The position numbers and the translations under genes were made by a program. From IMG/VR virus record IMGVR_UViG_3300039191_000524, positions 1 to 22,600 of that record: a stretch of DNA of 22,600 nt, one strand, 5' to 3'. The notes beneath the pieces were generated by a model. The model made no database searches and was not told the origin of the DNA. It was given only the letters and a program-made list of their open reading frames with translations. This document shows positions 1 through 8,202 of the stretch, piece by piece. Source of the stretch: a virus. Position 1 is the first letter of the stretch. Each line of letters starts with the position of its first letter.

Positions 1-1
1 C

Positions 2-475
2 AAGTCCGAACTGAACAAGGAAATCGAAGAGAACATGAAGGCTCAGAAGCAACAAGCTCAACAGGCTCAACAAATCCAACAACAAGTTTTGTCCTCGCAG
101 CTTGAGCTTAATAAAGCTTCGGCCATTGAGAAACTGGCTGGAGGGAAAGAACGCTTTACACGATCTGTAGCCAATATGGGTCTGGAAGATGAAAGAGCGG
201 CTAGGGCCGTTGATAACCGAGCTTCTGCGTCTCTGGATAGAGCAAGAGCAATGAGAGAGCTGTCCTCACTAGATGATGAAAGGCTTCTCAAATACCTAAA
301 CGTCGTTCGATTGATGGAAGGAATGAATCGGGCTCAAGAAGAGCAGATAAAAGAAGACGACATAACAATTTCTGCACGAGGGGAACAAGCAGCAGAGCCC
401 CTTATGCCAGAAAATCCTCTGGGAGCACAGATGTTCTCAGGGCAACAAGAAAACCAACCGCCTGTGGAGGTATGA
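2..475 (+). CDS. Probable portal protein, C-terminal part (5' end outside window)
   Basis: The frame is open from the first complete codon at base 2 and has no stop before 473-475, so this is the 3' end of a gene that begins upstream; the ATG at 35 is probably internal. The visible 157 or so residues start with a Gln-rich helical stretch (AQKQQAQQAQQIQQQ), continue as charged, Ala/Arg/Glu-rich helix, and end in a low-complexity Pro/Glu/Gln tail. No catalytic motif is visible. The portal assignment rests on context: in phages with N4-gp56-type capsids the portal gene usually lies just upstream of scaffold and capsid, and portal C-termini are often Gln-rich helices. The stop is followed one base later by the next ATG, so the genes are probably cotranscribed. 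It could be another head protein instead. Confidence 0.55.
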   Translation, partial: KSELNKEIEENMKAQKQQAQQAQQIQQQVLSSQLELNKASAIEKLAGGKERFTRSVANMGLEDERAARAVDNRASASLDRARAMRELSSLDDERLLKYLNVVRLMEGMNRAQEEQIKEDDITISARGEQAAEPLMPENPLGAQMFSGQQENQPPVEV

Positions 476-476
476 C

Positions 477-791
477 ATGGATAAGTACAGTCAGTCACGT
501 AACAGTCGCATGGATGAATCCCTTGGGATGAGAGACGGGAAAGAGAGTAATAAGAGTCAATCTTACAAATCTCGCCGTGATGAATCAAAAGGAATGAGTC
601 GTGCGATGGATAAACGTGCTCCTCACCGAGCTGATTACCATATGAAAGGGTTTGAAATCAAAGACAACGCGCAAGCGCCAATCGTCCGCGATATCAACAC
701 TAATTCAGAACAGTATGATCTTGGAAGGGTACGTAAATACAGTAACGGAAGCCGGGGTTACCCTGCTGAAGCCTGGAACTACGACTATTAA
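477..791 (+). CDS. Small basic phage protein of unknown function with an internal repeat
   Basis: The gene encodes 104 residues. The ATG lies one base after the preceding stop, and GGAGG inside the end of the previous gene serves as ribosome-binding site. The N-terminal half is rich in Ser, Arg, Lys, Asp and Met. It holds two copies of a short motif, SRMDESLGM (residues 10-18) and SRRDESKGM (32-40). The C-terminal half is richer in Tyr, Arg and Gly and ends NYDY. There is no membrane segment and no recognisable enzyme motif. The position between portal and scaffold suggests a head-assembly accessory or minor virion protein, but this is inference from order alone. Confidence 0.8.
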   Translation: MDKYSQSRNSRMDESLGMRDGKESNKSQSYKSRRDESKGMSRAMDKRAPHRADYHMKGFEIKDNAQAPIVRDINTNSEQYDLGRVRKYSNGSRGYPAEAWNYDY

Positions 792-800
792 GGAGTAGAG

Positions 801-1172
801 ATGAAACAAGAGACTGGGGAAACCCGCGATGCAATCATAGAAGACGACAACAAGCAGATTCAAGATATCCTTGCTGCCAATAAGGGACTTCGAGAGCCCT
901 ATTGGATTGTGATATTTGCTAAACCGTTCAAACGTTGCATAGATGGCCATCCCACCCTTGTAAAACACATAAAAGCATACAAAGCCAGACCAGTCCCTCA
1001 AGTGGGAATGATAACTGGAGAGGTGAACAATGTGTCAGGAGCAATCTCCTGGGATGTGAATATGCCTCAAAGGCCGTTTGACTTTGATGCGCTCCAGAAG
1101 TTTGGAGCAAAGCCTTGTGATGAGGTGGTCGTAGAAACCACGTCTATCCCGAGGTCTTACGTAACACAATAG
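801..1172 (+). CDS. Unknown protein of the head gene cluster
   Basis: The gene encodes 123 residues and has AGGAG seven bases upstream of the ATG. The first 25 residues are acidic and helical. The remainder alternates short hydrophobic strands (REPYWIVIFAKPF, VGMITGEV) with polar loops, which suggests a small alpha/beta or beta fold. I recognise no motif. It lies nine bases after the previous gene and 74 bases before the scaffold-like gene. The following gap contains a 6-bp inverted repeat. It is likely a conserved small protein of this phage group, with no function assignable from sequence. Confidence 0.8.
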   Translation: MKQETGETRDAIIEDDNKQIQDILAANKGLREPYWIVIFAKPFKRCIDGHPTLVKHIKAYKARPVPQVGMITGEVNNVSGAISWDVNMPQRPFDFDALQKFGAKPCDEVVVETTSIPRSYVTQ

Positions 1173-1182
1173 TGCCGCCGAC

Positions 1183-1210
1183 TGTCTCGGGACTGAAGAA
1201 CCATGAGACA
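1183..1210 (+). repeat. Short inverted repeat upstream of the scaffold gene
   Basis: TGTCTC at 1183-1188 can pair with GAGACA at 1205-1210 across a 16-base loop. It sits in the 74-base gap before the scaffold-like gene and is followed by an A-rich run, not a U-tract. It could be an RNA hairpin or processing site, or chance; a 6-bp stem with a long loop is weak evidence. Confidence 0.25.
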
Positions 1211-1246
1211 AAATAAAGGGCGAAACTTTTTAAGGAGCTACACGCA

Positions 1247-1921
1247 ATGAGTGAAGAACCCAACGTTTCGGGCGAAGAAAATATGGAGGCCGCCGATCCA
1301 GAAGTTAGCGAATCAAGTCATGACTCGAATGAGCAGCAGACTGAGGAACAGAACGTCCCTTTGGCTGCATTGCAATCAGAACGAGCGCAACGACAGCAAC
1401 TTCAAGATGAAATCAAAATGATGAAGGAGCACATGTCTCTTATTCAAGCAAATCAGGTTCAACAGAGGGCTCCAGAGCCTAAAGATGAGCTAGACGATCT
1501 TGATGAAGGCGATGTTCTGACTGTAGGGGGAGCTAAAAAATTCCTCTCCAAGATGAACAAGCAATATCAGATGTCCATAGAAGAGCTGAAGATGAGTCAA
1601 AAGCATCCCGACTATCAAGAGATCATCACGAAATATTTACCCGAAGTAATTAAAAACAACCCGGGTTTACGAAACACCCTAGAGTCTACGCAGGATTATG
1701 AACTTGCGTACTACTTGGCCAAAAACTCTGATGTATATCGGGGGGAGAAAGGCAAAGCCAAAAAGAACGCTGATGCAGAACGCATTGTTCAGAACAGCAA
1801 GAGTGCTGGTTCATTAAGCAGCGTTGGGTCAACAACACCAATCTCTCAAGCCAAGCGGTACAAGGACATGCCTGTGGAAGAATTTAGGAATCTCGTAAAT
1901 AGAAACCTGGGTGGACCATAA
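1247..1921 (+). CDS. Putative capsid scaffolding protein
   Basis: The gene encodes 224 residues with AAGGAG upstream of the ATG. The first 40 residues are strongly acidic and Ser/Gln-rich. They are followed by VPLAALQSERAQRQQLQDEI (about 37-56), a charged heptad-like helix that resembles the start of many phage head-scaffold proteins, and then more helix with the acidic patch DELDDLDEGD. The C-terminal part contains a compact helical segment (HPDYQEIITKYLPEVI) and a basic, Ser-rich linker. Scaffold proteins are characteristically acidic, helical and encoded immediately upstream of the major capsid gene, which is the arrangement here (17-base gap). It would form the temporary inner core that directs procapsid assembly. 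There is no protease motif, so maturation would have to use another protein or none. Confidence 0.7.
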   Translation: MSEEPNVSGEENMEAADPEVSESSHDSNEQQTEEQNVPLAALQSERAQRQQLQDEIKMMKEHMSLIQANQVQQRAPEPKDELDDLDEGDVLTVGGAKKFLSKMNKQYQMSIEELKMSQKHPDYQEIITKYLPEVIKNNPGLRNTLESTQDYELAYYLAKNSDVYRGEKGKAKKNADAERIVQNSKSAGSLSSVGSTTPISQAKRYKDMPVEEFRNLVNRNLGGP

Positions 1922-1938
1922 ACAAATTGGAGTAACAA

Positions 1939-2880
1939 ATGACTATTACAACCACAGCAGTGTTGCCTCCAGCGGTTCGGGAATATTACGATAGGCTGCT
2001 TCTTATGACTGCGTATCCTACGCTTGTTCATACTAAGTTTGCTCAAAAACGTATTCTTCCTGAAAAGAACGGAGACACCATTGTGTTCCGTAGGTATTCA
2101 CGGCTTTCTACTGTACCGATTCCACTTGTGGACGGCGTAACTCCTCCAGGAGCTCCGCTATCGGTTACAGATATTAAGGCACGTGTGTCCTTCTACGGTA
2201 ACTTTGTAACTATAACAAACCAAGTACAGCTCACAGTTGAAGACAGAGTCTTGAACGAATCTGCTCGACTTTTGGCACAAAACCTAGCTCAGACTATGGA
2301 TGAAGTGACAAGAGACGTTCTAGCTTCTACAAGTTCTGTTTTACAATGCTCTAACGGTATCAACGGCCAAACTCCTACAGAGTTAACCAAAGCTGATATC
2401 GATAGTTCTGTGAAAACACTACTTGGTAACGATGCAGAAATGATTAGTGAAGTTGTCACTGCCTCAGATGGCTATGCAACATCCCCAGTCAGACCCTCTT
2501 TTTGGGGTTATTTAGACACTGATTTGCTTGATGACCTTGAGTCGGTAGCAAACTTTGTCAACACTGCAAACTACCCATCTCAGCAGACAGTTTTGGATTC
2601 TGAGTGGGGAGCAACTGGTAACGTTCGCTGGCTTTACACATCCGTAGGATCTGTATCTGCAGCAACACCGGCTGTATATAATAACTTTATTGTTGGTAAA
2701 GAAGCATATGCAGTTGTTCATCTTCGAAGCGAAACAGGTGAGTTCTATATTGAGCCACTAGGTTCTGCAGGCGCAGCTGATCCCCTCCATCAGAGAGGCT
2801 CAGTAGGCTGGCAGCATCCGTTCGTTTCTCGAATTTTGAATGATTCATTTATGCTTAACTTAATGGCAACCCACAGCTAA
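1939..2880 (+). CDS. Major capsid protein, N4-gp56 family
   Basis: This 313-residue protein is a normal length for the family. An N-terminal helix contains REYYDRLLLMTAYPTLVHTK (residues 14-33), followed by QKRILPEKNGDTIVFRRYSRL (37-57), a threonine/proline segment with LVDGVTPPGAPLSV, and FYGNFVTITNQ (85-95). Next is the long helix LLAQNLAQTMDEVTRDVLAS. The C-terminus has the typical ADPLHQRGSVGWQHPFVSRI followed by a short hydrophobic tail. This order of a Tyr-rich N-terminal helix, GVTPPG loop, helix ending in TRDVL, and ADPL-QRG-VGW end is what I know of N4-gp56-type capsid proteins with an HK97-like fold. GGAG lies upstream of the ATG. It builds the icosahedral shell. Confidence 0.9.
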   Translation: MTITTTAVLPPAVREYYDRLLLMTAYPTLVHTKFAQKRILPEKNGDTIVFRRYSRLSTVPIPLVDGVTPPGAPLSVTDIKARVSFYGNFVTITNQVQLTVEDRVLNESARLLAQNLAQTMDEVTRDVLASTSSVLQCSNGINGQTPTELTKADIDSSVKTLLGNDAEMISEVVTASDGYATSPVRPSFWGYLDTDLLDDLESVANFVNTANYPSQQTVLDSEWGATGNVRWLYTSVGSVSAATPAVYNNFIVGKEAYAVVHLRSETGEFYIEPLGSAGAADPLHQRGSVGWQHPFVSRILNDSFMLNLMATHS

Positions 2881-2890
2881 GGAGGACACC

Positions 2891-3496
2891 ATGTCACAAA
2901 TGAAACTGGTATCCTGGACCAACGCTACACCCGTTGCCACTAGGAACCAAAGCGTAGGCTTCTCAGTAACAGAAGCTCTCGTAACGAACATTACAGATGG
3001 TGTACAGTACTATTGGAACTCCGGCATGGCCGATGCTTCTTATCTTACTGTCTCATCTGGCGCTATCACTGCATCGAACGGATTTACACCACTCGCACAA
3101 GCTACACTTGTAGCTGCACCTGTGACTGGCGTATCTGCCGCTGCTAACGCTGTCATTACCTGTTCTTTTTTAGATCAGTTTGCCTTCGCAGTAGGAGACA
3201 CAGTGAAACTCACTGACGTTGCAGATGATTCTGCAGATGATGGAGATACCCAGTTGAACTTTTCTACTACAGTAACGGCTGTTTCAGCTACTACTGTAAC
3301 AGTAGCTCAACAGACCAATTCGGGCTTCGCGACTTATGTCAGCGGCGGCTTTTTGGTTAGAGTATCTGACGCTTCTAGCATACCCGTACCTATTATAAAC
3401 GTAGCCATCCAAGGCTTGCTTTTAGGAACAGGTGTTGTTGGAACTGACGGAGACTCAATGGTAGCAGTTTACAGAGGTGAAAACTCTGTAGTTTAA
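2891..3496 (+). CDS. Capsid-adjacent beta-rich protein (possible decoration or head-fibre protein) with FCCH-like domain
   Basis: The gene encodes 201 residues and begins ten bases after the capsid gene, with AAGGAGG before the ATG. The protein is almost entirely beta-type and low in charge, with many Ala, Thr, Val and Ser. The first 75 residues look like a small beta domain. Residues 77-157 (AVGDTVKLTDV, STTVTAVSATTVTVAQQ, ATYVSGGF) follow the pattern of the E1-FCCH-like beta domain also present in the nozzle protein and in the gene at 15238. The C-terminal 40 residues are hydrophobic with several glycines. A high-expression slot right after the capsid, ending in a terminator, suits a decoration or stabilising protein; this is inference. 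Confidence 0.75.
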   Translation: MSQMKLVSWTNATPVATRNQSVGFSVTEALVTNITDGVQYYWNSGMADASYLTVSSGAITASNGFTPLAQATLVAAPVTGVSAAANAVITCSFLDQFAFAVGDTVKLTDVADDSADDGDTQLNFSTTVTAVSATTVTVAQQTNSGFATYVSGGFLVRVSDASSIPVPIINVAIQGLLLGTGVVGTDGDSMVAVYRGENSVV

Positions 3497-3504
3497 AGAA
3501 CCAC

Positions 3505-3538
3505 AAAGGGAGGGGACATTGAATCCCCACCCTTTTTT
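3505..3538 (+). terminator. Intrinsic terminator after the capsid gene pair
   Basis: The left arm AAAGGGAGGGGA (3505-3516) pairs with TCCCCACCCTTT (3524-3535) except for one A-A mismatch at 3511/3529. The loop is seven bases and a run of six T follows (3533-3538). It lies nine bases after the stop at 3494-3496. The GC-rich stem followed by a U-tract is a standard rho-independent terminator. It probably limits expression of downstream tail genes relative to capsid, with some read-through since no obvious promoter follows. Confidence 0.85.
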
Positions 3539-3552
3539 ACACATGAGGTTAT

Positions 3553-3912
3553 ATGGCACATATTAAACATAGTAAGAGAACTGTAGAGGACCTACAGCTA
3601 TTGCCTATTATCGGCAATCAACCCAGAGATGAAAAGGAAGAAGAATTCCTTCGAGAAATCTGTGAGTTTGAATTTATGAACATAGAAGAGGCTGGAGTTT
3701 CTGTAAGGTTTCCTTACGGCAATTCAAAGCATCAACACGTTTTTACGCTTTTTCATGGAGGCAAATATAAGCTTCCACGCTTCATTGCACGGCACTTAGA
3801 TAGCTGTGTGACTCCTATTTGGGAATGGAGGCCTGATGGAACAGGAAGAATGAATAAGCAGCAAGTAGGAAGCAAACCACGCTTTCAAATGAGACAGTCT
3901 TACGGAGGATAA
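3553..3912 (+). CDS. Unknown protein between capsid and adaptor genes
   Basis: The gene encodes 119 residues, with GAGG before the ATG. The N-terminus is basic (AHIKHSKR), then acidic-helical (RDEKEEEFLREICEFEF). A beta section follows with a His-rich stretch (NSKHQHVFTLFHGGKYKLPR) and WEWRPDGTGR, and the C-terminus is basic. I recognise no enzyme motif. It ends two bases before the adaptor ATG. The position between capsid and adaptor is where several podoviruses carry small structural or packaging-related proteins, but I cannot assign a role. Confidence 0.8.
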   Translation: MAHIKHSKRTVEDLQLLPIIGNQPRDEKEEEFLREICEFEFMNIEEAGVSVRFPYGNSKHQHVFTLFHGGKYKLPRFIARHLDSCVTPIWEWRPDGTGRMNKQQVGSKPRFQMRQSYGG

Positions 3913-3914
3913 GC

Positions 3915-4817
3915 ATGGCACAATGGAACCTAGCCCAGATTCGACTCAAAACGCGGCAAGTTACTGGACGGCTAACTACAGATGATATGACGAATGAAGA
4001 GCTTGATACTCGAATCAATCAGTATTACCAGCTCAGATTTCCTGCTGAAGTAAAGCTAGAGCAAAAGCTCACTTACTATAAATTTCTTACTACAGCCAAT
4101 CAAGCTTATTACGACGTTCCGCAAGAGACTTACACCAACTTTGAGCCGCCAGCAACGGTGAATAATCTGAACATGCTATGGTATCAAAACCCTGCTAAGT
4201 TCGAGCAAGACAATCTAACAACTGCTTTACAATATTCGTTTCTTACCCCGTGGACAGGAGATGGAGCCACGGTCACTTTCACTACGACTGTGACGGGATT
4301 TCCGATCTTTCCAGGAAGCACAACTATTAACGATGATGTAGAGACGTTCTTGGATACTAACCAAGATTGGACAACTTCCAACGTGACAATAACGGGATCG
4401 GCCGGTGGTACGGCGACCATCAATTATTCTACCGGAGTTGTTTCCGTTACCTTTAATACTGCACCCATCAATGGTCAGGTTATTAATCTTAACTACATCA
4501 TTTTTCAGGCTGGCAGGCCACAAGCTATCCTTTACTTCAACAACCAATTCGAGCTTTTACCTCCTCCTGATCAAGCTTACATTGTACAAATGCAGGCTTA
4601 TCAGGTAGTAGCAGCTCTTACAGCTGCAACCGATACACCTGAGCTTAACGAATGGGGGCCTTGTTTATCGTATGGAACGGCTTTAGGGATATTTGCGGAT
4701 TATGGAGAGAACGATGCTTATGCAGAGACTACTCGGCTCCATAAAGAACAAATTTCACTGGTTTATTCCCGTACTGAGCAGGATTTATTGAACATAAGAG
4801 CATTACCCAATTTTTAA
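3915..4817 (+). CDS. Putative head-to-tail adaptor protein with inserted beta domain
   Basis: This 300-residue protein begins with a helical section (LAQIRLKTRQVTGRLTTDDM, ELDTRINQYYQLRFPAEV, residues 6-45), typical of proteins that dock under the portal. The C-terminal part reads RPQAILYFNNQFELLPPPDQ (201-220), then TPELNEWGPCLSYGTALGIF (241-260), then a final helix. That combination matches what I know of podovirus adaptor (tail-tube A-like) proteins. Between them, residues about 112-196 form a Thr/Gly-rich insertion (TGDGATVTFTTTVTGFP, GGTATINYSTGVVSVTF) that looks like an independent beta-sandwich module. It would join the portal ring to the tail nozzle. The next genes, a fibre-like protein and the nozzle, fit this. 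The exact family is uncertain. Confidence 0.7.
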   Translation: MAQWNLAQIRLKTRQVTGRLTTDDMTNEELDTRINQYYQLRFPAEVKLEQKLTYYKFLTTANQAYYDVPQETYTNFEPPATVNNLNMLWYQNPAKFEQDNLTTALQYSFLTPWTGDGATVTFTTTVTGFPIFPGSTTINDDVETFLDTNQDWTTSNVTITGSAGGTATINYSTGVVSVTFNTAPINGQVINLNYIIFQAGRPQAILYFNNQFELLPPPDQAYIVQMQAYQVVAALTAATDTPELNEWGPCLSYGTALGIFADYGENDAYAETTRLHKEQISLVYSRTEQDLLNIRALPNF

Positions 4818-4829
4818 AGAGGAAACATT

Positions 4830-5462
4830 ATGGCATGGGATAGAACTCAACCTGAAAACACTACAAAGCTTCGAAACGTGGGAACGGTTATCCGTCCTAA
4901 CTGGGAAGCAATAGAGCTTGCTGAGTCTACCTTTCAGCCTCAAGCAATCAACTTCACTGACAGAACTGTAGCTGGAGTAGCTGTAAACCCAACGGCTATC
5001 ACAGATGCCTTCATTAACTACTGCAAGACAGATTCTGCAGGTAATTCCGAGCTCTTTGGTATTGATGATAGTTCCAATGTTATCCAATATTCTTATGGAG
5101 GGCGATTAGGTTCACCCACAACTAATGTAACCATAGGAACTATCAACTTTGGAAGTAGCACCGTTTCTTACGGTCATAATAATATTATCCATGCCTACGG
5201 TCAGTTTACAGGCGCGGGAGCTACGGTGGTAGCTAGTGGATGTACGATTGCTCGCGTTTCTAAGGGTATTTACCAAGTTTCCTTTTCGGTGGTCCTCCCT
5301 GCAACGACATATGTGGCTGTGGCTACTCCTTTTAATGAAGGTAACGTCCGTATGTGTAAAATCGACGACAAGACTACGGCGGATTTTCGGATCTTTATTA
5401 TTAACGAAAATGCTGCTGCAAGAGATGCGGGTGGTTTTTTCATGGTATGTGGAGGCTTCTAA
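4830..5462 (+). CDS. Minor tail or fibre-like protein
   Basis: The gene encodes 210 residues, with AGAGGAAA before the ATG. The first 35 residues (AWDRTQPENTTKLRN, RPNWEAIE) look like an attachment segment with a short helix. The remainder is beta-rich. From about residue 125 it has the feel of a receptor-binding jelly-roll tip: GATVVASGCTIARVSKGIYQ, then VSFSVVLPATTYVAVATPF, then a short C-terminal strand ending FFMVCGGF. The stop directly abuts the ATG of the nozzle gene, so they are coupled. It could be a small side fibre, a collar protein or a tail tip component. No enzymatic motif is seen. Confidence 0.65.
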   Translation: MAWDRTQPENTTKLRNVGTVIRPNWEAIELAESTFQPQAINFTDRTVAGVAVNPTAITDAFINYCKTDSAGNSELFGIDDSSNVIQYSYGGRLGSPTTNVTIGTINFGSSTVSYGHNNIIHAYGQFTGAGATVVASGCTIARVSKGIYQVSFSVVLPATTYVAVATPFNEGNVRMCKIDDKTTADFRIFIINENAAARDAGGFFMVCGGF

Positions 5463-7622
5463 ATGTCCTTTCAGCCGGCGCTAATAGCTCCCTTTAAGAC
5501 AGGTTTAGACACTGACTTAGAACCTTGGCTCGCCCCTCCCGATTCTTTTCCAGAAATTGATAACATGCACATCACGCATGGATATCTTAAAAAAAGAGAA
5601 GGATATAGGGTTTTTGGAGCTCTCGTTCCCAATGGAGCTACCGTGGCTGTTTCCGCTCTCACTCAAGCCGATCCTGGAGTGGTAACCACAGGAGCTCATG
5701 GATATTCAACTGGTGACAGAGTCTATTTGGACTCAGTTGGTGGCATGACTGAAGTGAATAATAAGATATTTGTCATAATAGTTTTATCGCCAACAACCTT
5801 CTCCATTGATATAAACACAACTACCTTTACTGCATATACCGTTGGTGGAACGAGTCAATTAATAGACCCCTCTACTGACAGAGCCATGGGAATTACCCGA
5901 TATATTGACGCCGACGGAGGAAAAACAACCCTTGGATTTAATCTTCGACGAGTTAATAGATATGATACAGCAGCCAACGTCTTCGTTGAACTCGATAGTG
6001 CTGACATATTTGGTGGAACTGCAGGAGAGAATGACTTTGTTTGGGCCACCAACTGGCAGTCTGGAGGAGGAACAAATAGACTCTACTTCTGCAACGGAAT
6101 TGCGGGAACTCCAGCAGCTGCACCTACAATTAATGGCATCCGATATTATGATGGCACAAGCGATGCTAACAACACCACGCAGTTTTTCCCTACTCTTGGT
6201 GCAGGACCACCTGCCCGGACCTTGGTTGGAGCGCAACTTATTTTTTCTCTTGGACAGAGACTCATTGTTCTAAATACTTTGGAGTATAATGAAACTTCTA
6301 CCTCCAATAACCCGCAAAGAGCCAGATGGTGTGCTAAGCAAAACCCAGAGAACTGGAATGATGTGACAGCCGGAGGTGGTGGCTTTACAGATGCTGCTAC
6401 TGGTGACCAAATCGTCTCTGCTCGTGCTCTTCAGAATCAAATAATCGTATTCTTCACTAACTCCGTGTGGAGTTTAGTCGCAACGTCCGATCCAAACAGA
6501 GCTTTTCGTTGGCAGAAAATTAACTCTTTTAGAGCCTGTGATGGTAAAATGGCAAGCATAGGGTACGATAGGTACGTTGTTGCATTGGGAGTACGTGGAA
6601 TTACCGCTACCGATGGCGTAGAGACGCGTAGAATTGATGATAGAATCGAAGGCTTCACCGTAGATGCGATAAACGTTGACCAATTCCCTAAAGTCTTCTG
6701 TGAACGCTCCTATGCAAATAAAAGATGGTGGACCCTATACAATGACCTGGAAACTACCGATGATGAAAACAATTCTGCTCTCGCATATGATGACGATTCC
6801 GCCTCGTATTCTACCTATACTATATCTCTTAATTGCCTAGGATATGGAAACTTCTCTCAAGACTTTGCATTAGACGATTTTACTGCAGCCAATGACCTTG
6901 ATAAGGCCTTAAATGACTTCGCAGACGAAGATTTCTTCTCGTTCTTTTGGCAAGACAATCAAGAAACGATGCTCGGCGGAGATGTTAATGGAAATATCTT
7001 TGTTCTAGAGACAGAAGCCTCTGATGATGGAAGTGATATAGAAGCTTCCTTCAAGTCAGCCGCTTGGAATCCTTTCAAAGAAGAGGGAAAAGAGTGTCAG
7101 TTATCTTTCTTGGACTTTTATGTAGATACAGACGTTACCACGACAGCTACAGTTGAATTCTTCAAAGACACCAATACGGCTCCGTATAAAACCCAGAATA
7201 TGGATTTTTTACCGCCTTTAGATTTCATCACTGTAGTTGCAGGCGCGGATAAAACCAATCCAGTTAATGTAAATGCTCCGGGTCATGGACTCGCTACAGG
7301 ACAGGTTGTCTTTATTTATGGCGTAGGAGGAATGGTAGAACTTAATTCAGGAGCCGACGGAGATTCTTATACTATCACGGTGGTAGATGAAAATAACTTC
7401 ACATTGGACACAATAGATGGAACTCTTTACTCCGATTTTACTGACGCTGGTGGAGTTTATTTCCGCCAATTTTACCGAACTAAGACTTGGAAGCGAGTAT
7501 ATGGGGGCGGCATTGGCTTTCAGCACAGCATTAGGTTTACTAGTAGTGGAAGTGACCGTCCGTTTAGGATTCATGCGATGAAGCCTTATTTCAAACCTCG
7601 TGGAAAAAGGACGATAAACTAA
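5463..7622 (+). CDS. Large tail nozzle/stabilisation-type protein with two FCCH-like domains
   Basis: This 719-residue protein begins with PALIAPFKTGLDTDLEPWLA (5-24) and NMHITHGYLKKREGYRVFG, the typical opening of nozzle-like tail proteins that list which surface they grip and then form a beta-propeller. An inserted domain at about 64-130 (VVTTGAHGYSTGDRVYLDSV, TTFSID, TAYTVGG) and a second at about 588-667 (NAPGHGLATGQVVFIYGVGG, NNFTLDTIDGT, DAGGVYF) share the same FCCH-like pattern. The middle contains repeated beta segments with Trp/Phe-rich turns (ENDFVWATNWQSGGGTNRLY, NSVWSLVATSDPNRAFRWQK), consistent with propeller blades. The C-terminus is basic (KPYFKPRGKRTIN). It would form the distal tail tube below the adaptor. 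The last base of its TAA stop is the first base of the next ATG. Confidence 0.75.
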   Translation: MSFQPALIAPFKTGLDTDLEPWLAPPDSFPEIDNMHITHGYLKKREGYRVFGALVPNGATVAVSALTQADPGVVTTGAHGYSTGDRVYLDSVGGMTEVNNKIFVIIVLSPTTFSIDINTTTFTAYTVGGTSQLIDPSTDRAMGITRYIDADGGKTTLGFNLRRVNRYDTAANVFVELDSADIFGGTAGENDFVWATNWQSGGGTNRLYFCNGIAGTPAAAPTINGIRYYDGTSDANNTTQFFPTLGAGPPARTLVGAQLIFSLGQRLIVLNTLEYNETSTSNNPQRARWCAKQNPENWNDVTAGGGGFTDAATGDQIVSARALQNQIIVFFTNSVWSLVATSDPNRAFRWQKINSFRACDGKMASIGYDRYVVALGVRGITATDGVETRRIDDRIEGFTVDAINVDQFPKVFCERSYANKRWWTLYNDLETTDDENNSALAYDDDSASYSTYTISLNCLGYGNFSQDFALDDFTAANDLDKALNDFADEDFFSFFWQDNQETMLGGDVNGNIFVLETEASDDGSDIEASFKSAAWNPFKEEGKECQLSFLDFYVDTDVTTTATVEFFKDTNTAPYKTQNMDFLPPLDFITVVAGADKTNPVNVNAPGHGLATGQVVFIYGVGGMVELNSGADGDSYTITVVDENNFTLDTIDGTLYSDFTDAGGVYFRQFYRTKTWKRVYGGGIGFQHSIRFTSSGSDRPFRIHAMKPYFKPRGKRTIN

Positions 7623-8164
7623 TGACTCTTCCCACAACAATTATCCTTCCTCTTAGAACTGACTATTCAGATGAAGATATGGACCGATATTTGAGAGATT
7701 TGGTCTACCAAATACAAGATTTTTATGAGCAAGTCGCAGAGAACGTCAACGGATTCATCAGAAATAATGCCGAAGTCGACCAAGCAGTCTGGACTCCCAC
7801 TCTTGCAGGAACAGGAGCTGGAACTTTCACCTACACTCAGCAGGCAGGATGGTCAATTAGACAGGGAATATTCACTGAGATTTTCTTCGATATCACTTGG
7901 AGTGCCACAACTGCGACAGGCGATCTTTACGTAGAATTACCCTACATCGTGACATTAAGCGATGGGATGCCATTTGTAGGTGTTTTACAGCCTTCTAGCA
8001 TTGCGTTTGCACCTGCTACAAACTTAGTAATTAATGGAATACCAAACTCCTATAGAGGGGAGATATGGACAATAGGCTCTGGAGCGGCTACAGCTAATCT
8101 GGCTGTCCCAGCTTCTGGAAGACTGATTGGCAATCTTCGCTATATAGGACTGGAAGACGAATAA
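7622..8164 (+). CDS. Short tail fibre-like protein
   Basis: The gene encodes 180 residues and starts with a TAATG overlap with the nozzle gene. Residues about 15-50 (SDEDMDRYLRDLVYQIQDFY, EQVAENVNGFIRNN) form a long charged helix suited to trimer formation or tail attachment. From residue 55 the protein is beta-rich (WTPTLAGTGAGTFTYTQQAG, SIRQGIFTEIFFDITWSATT, GDLYVELPYIV) and ends with SGRLIGNLRYIGLEDE. A helix followed by a compact beta head is the usual plan of short tail fibres. This C-terminal style, with paired strands around an expression-like GEIW, is common in phage receptor-binding tips. Function is inferred from shape and neighbours. Confidence 0.65.
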   Translation: MTLPTTIILPLRTDYSDEDMDRYLRDLVYQIQDFYEQVAENVNGFIRNNAEVDQAVWTPTLAGTGAGTFTYTQQAGWSIRQGIFTEIFFDITWSATTATGDLYVELPYIVTLSDGMPFVGVLQPSSIAFAPATNLVINGIPNSYRGEIWTIGSGAATANLAVPASGRLIGNLRYIGLEDE

Positions 8165-8172
8165 CCCAAGAA

Positions 8173-8191
8173 ATGTAAAACAGCTTTACAT
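8173..8191 (+). repeat. Small AT-rich inverted repeat in the gap before the GNAT gene
   Basis: ATGTAAA (8173-8179) and TTTACAT (8185-8191) are perfect inverse copies around a five-base spacer. It lies in the only non-coding stretch between the fibre-like gene and the GNAT gene, 12 bases before the ATG at 8203. No U-tract follows, so it is not a standard terminator. It may be an RNA processing hairpin or a protein-binding palindrome. Confidence 0.35.
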
Positions 8192-8202
8192 CAGAGGATA
8201 AA

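Noticed and set aside
5855-6273. Open frames on both strands inside the nozzle gene
   Set aside because: They lack start signals and have compositions typical of out-of-frame translation, and the nozzle frame covers them completely.
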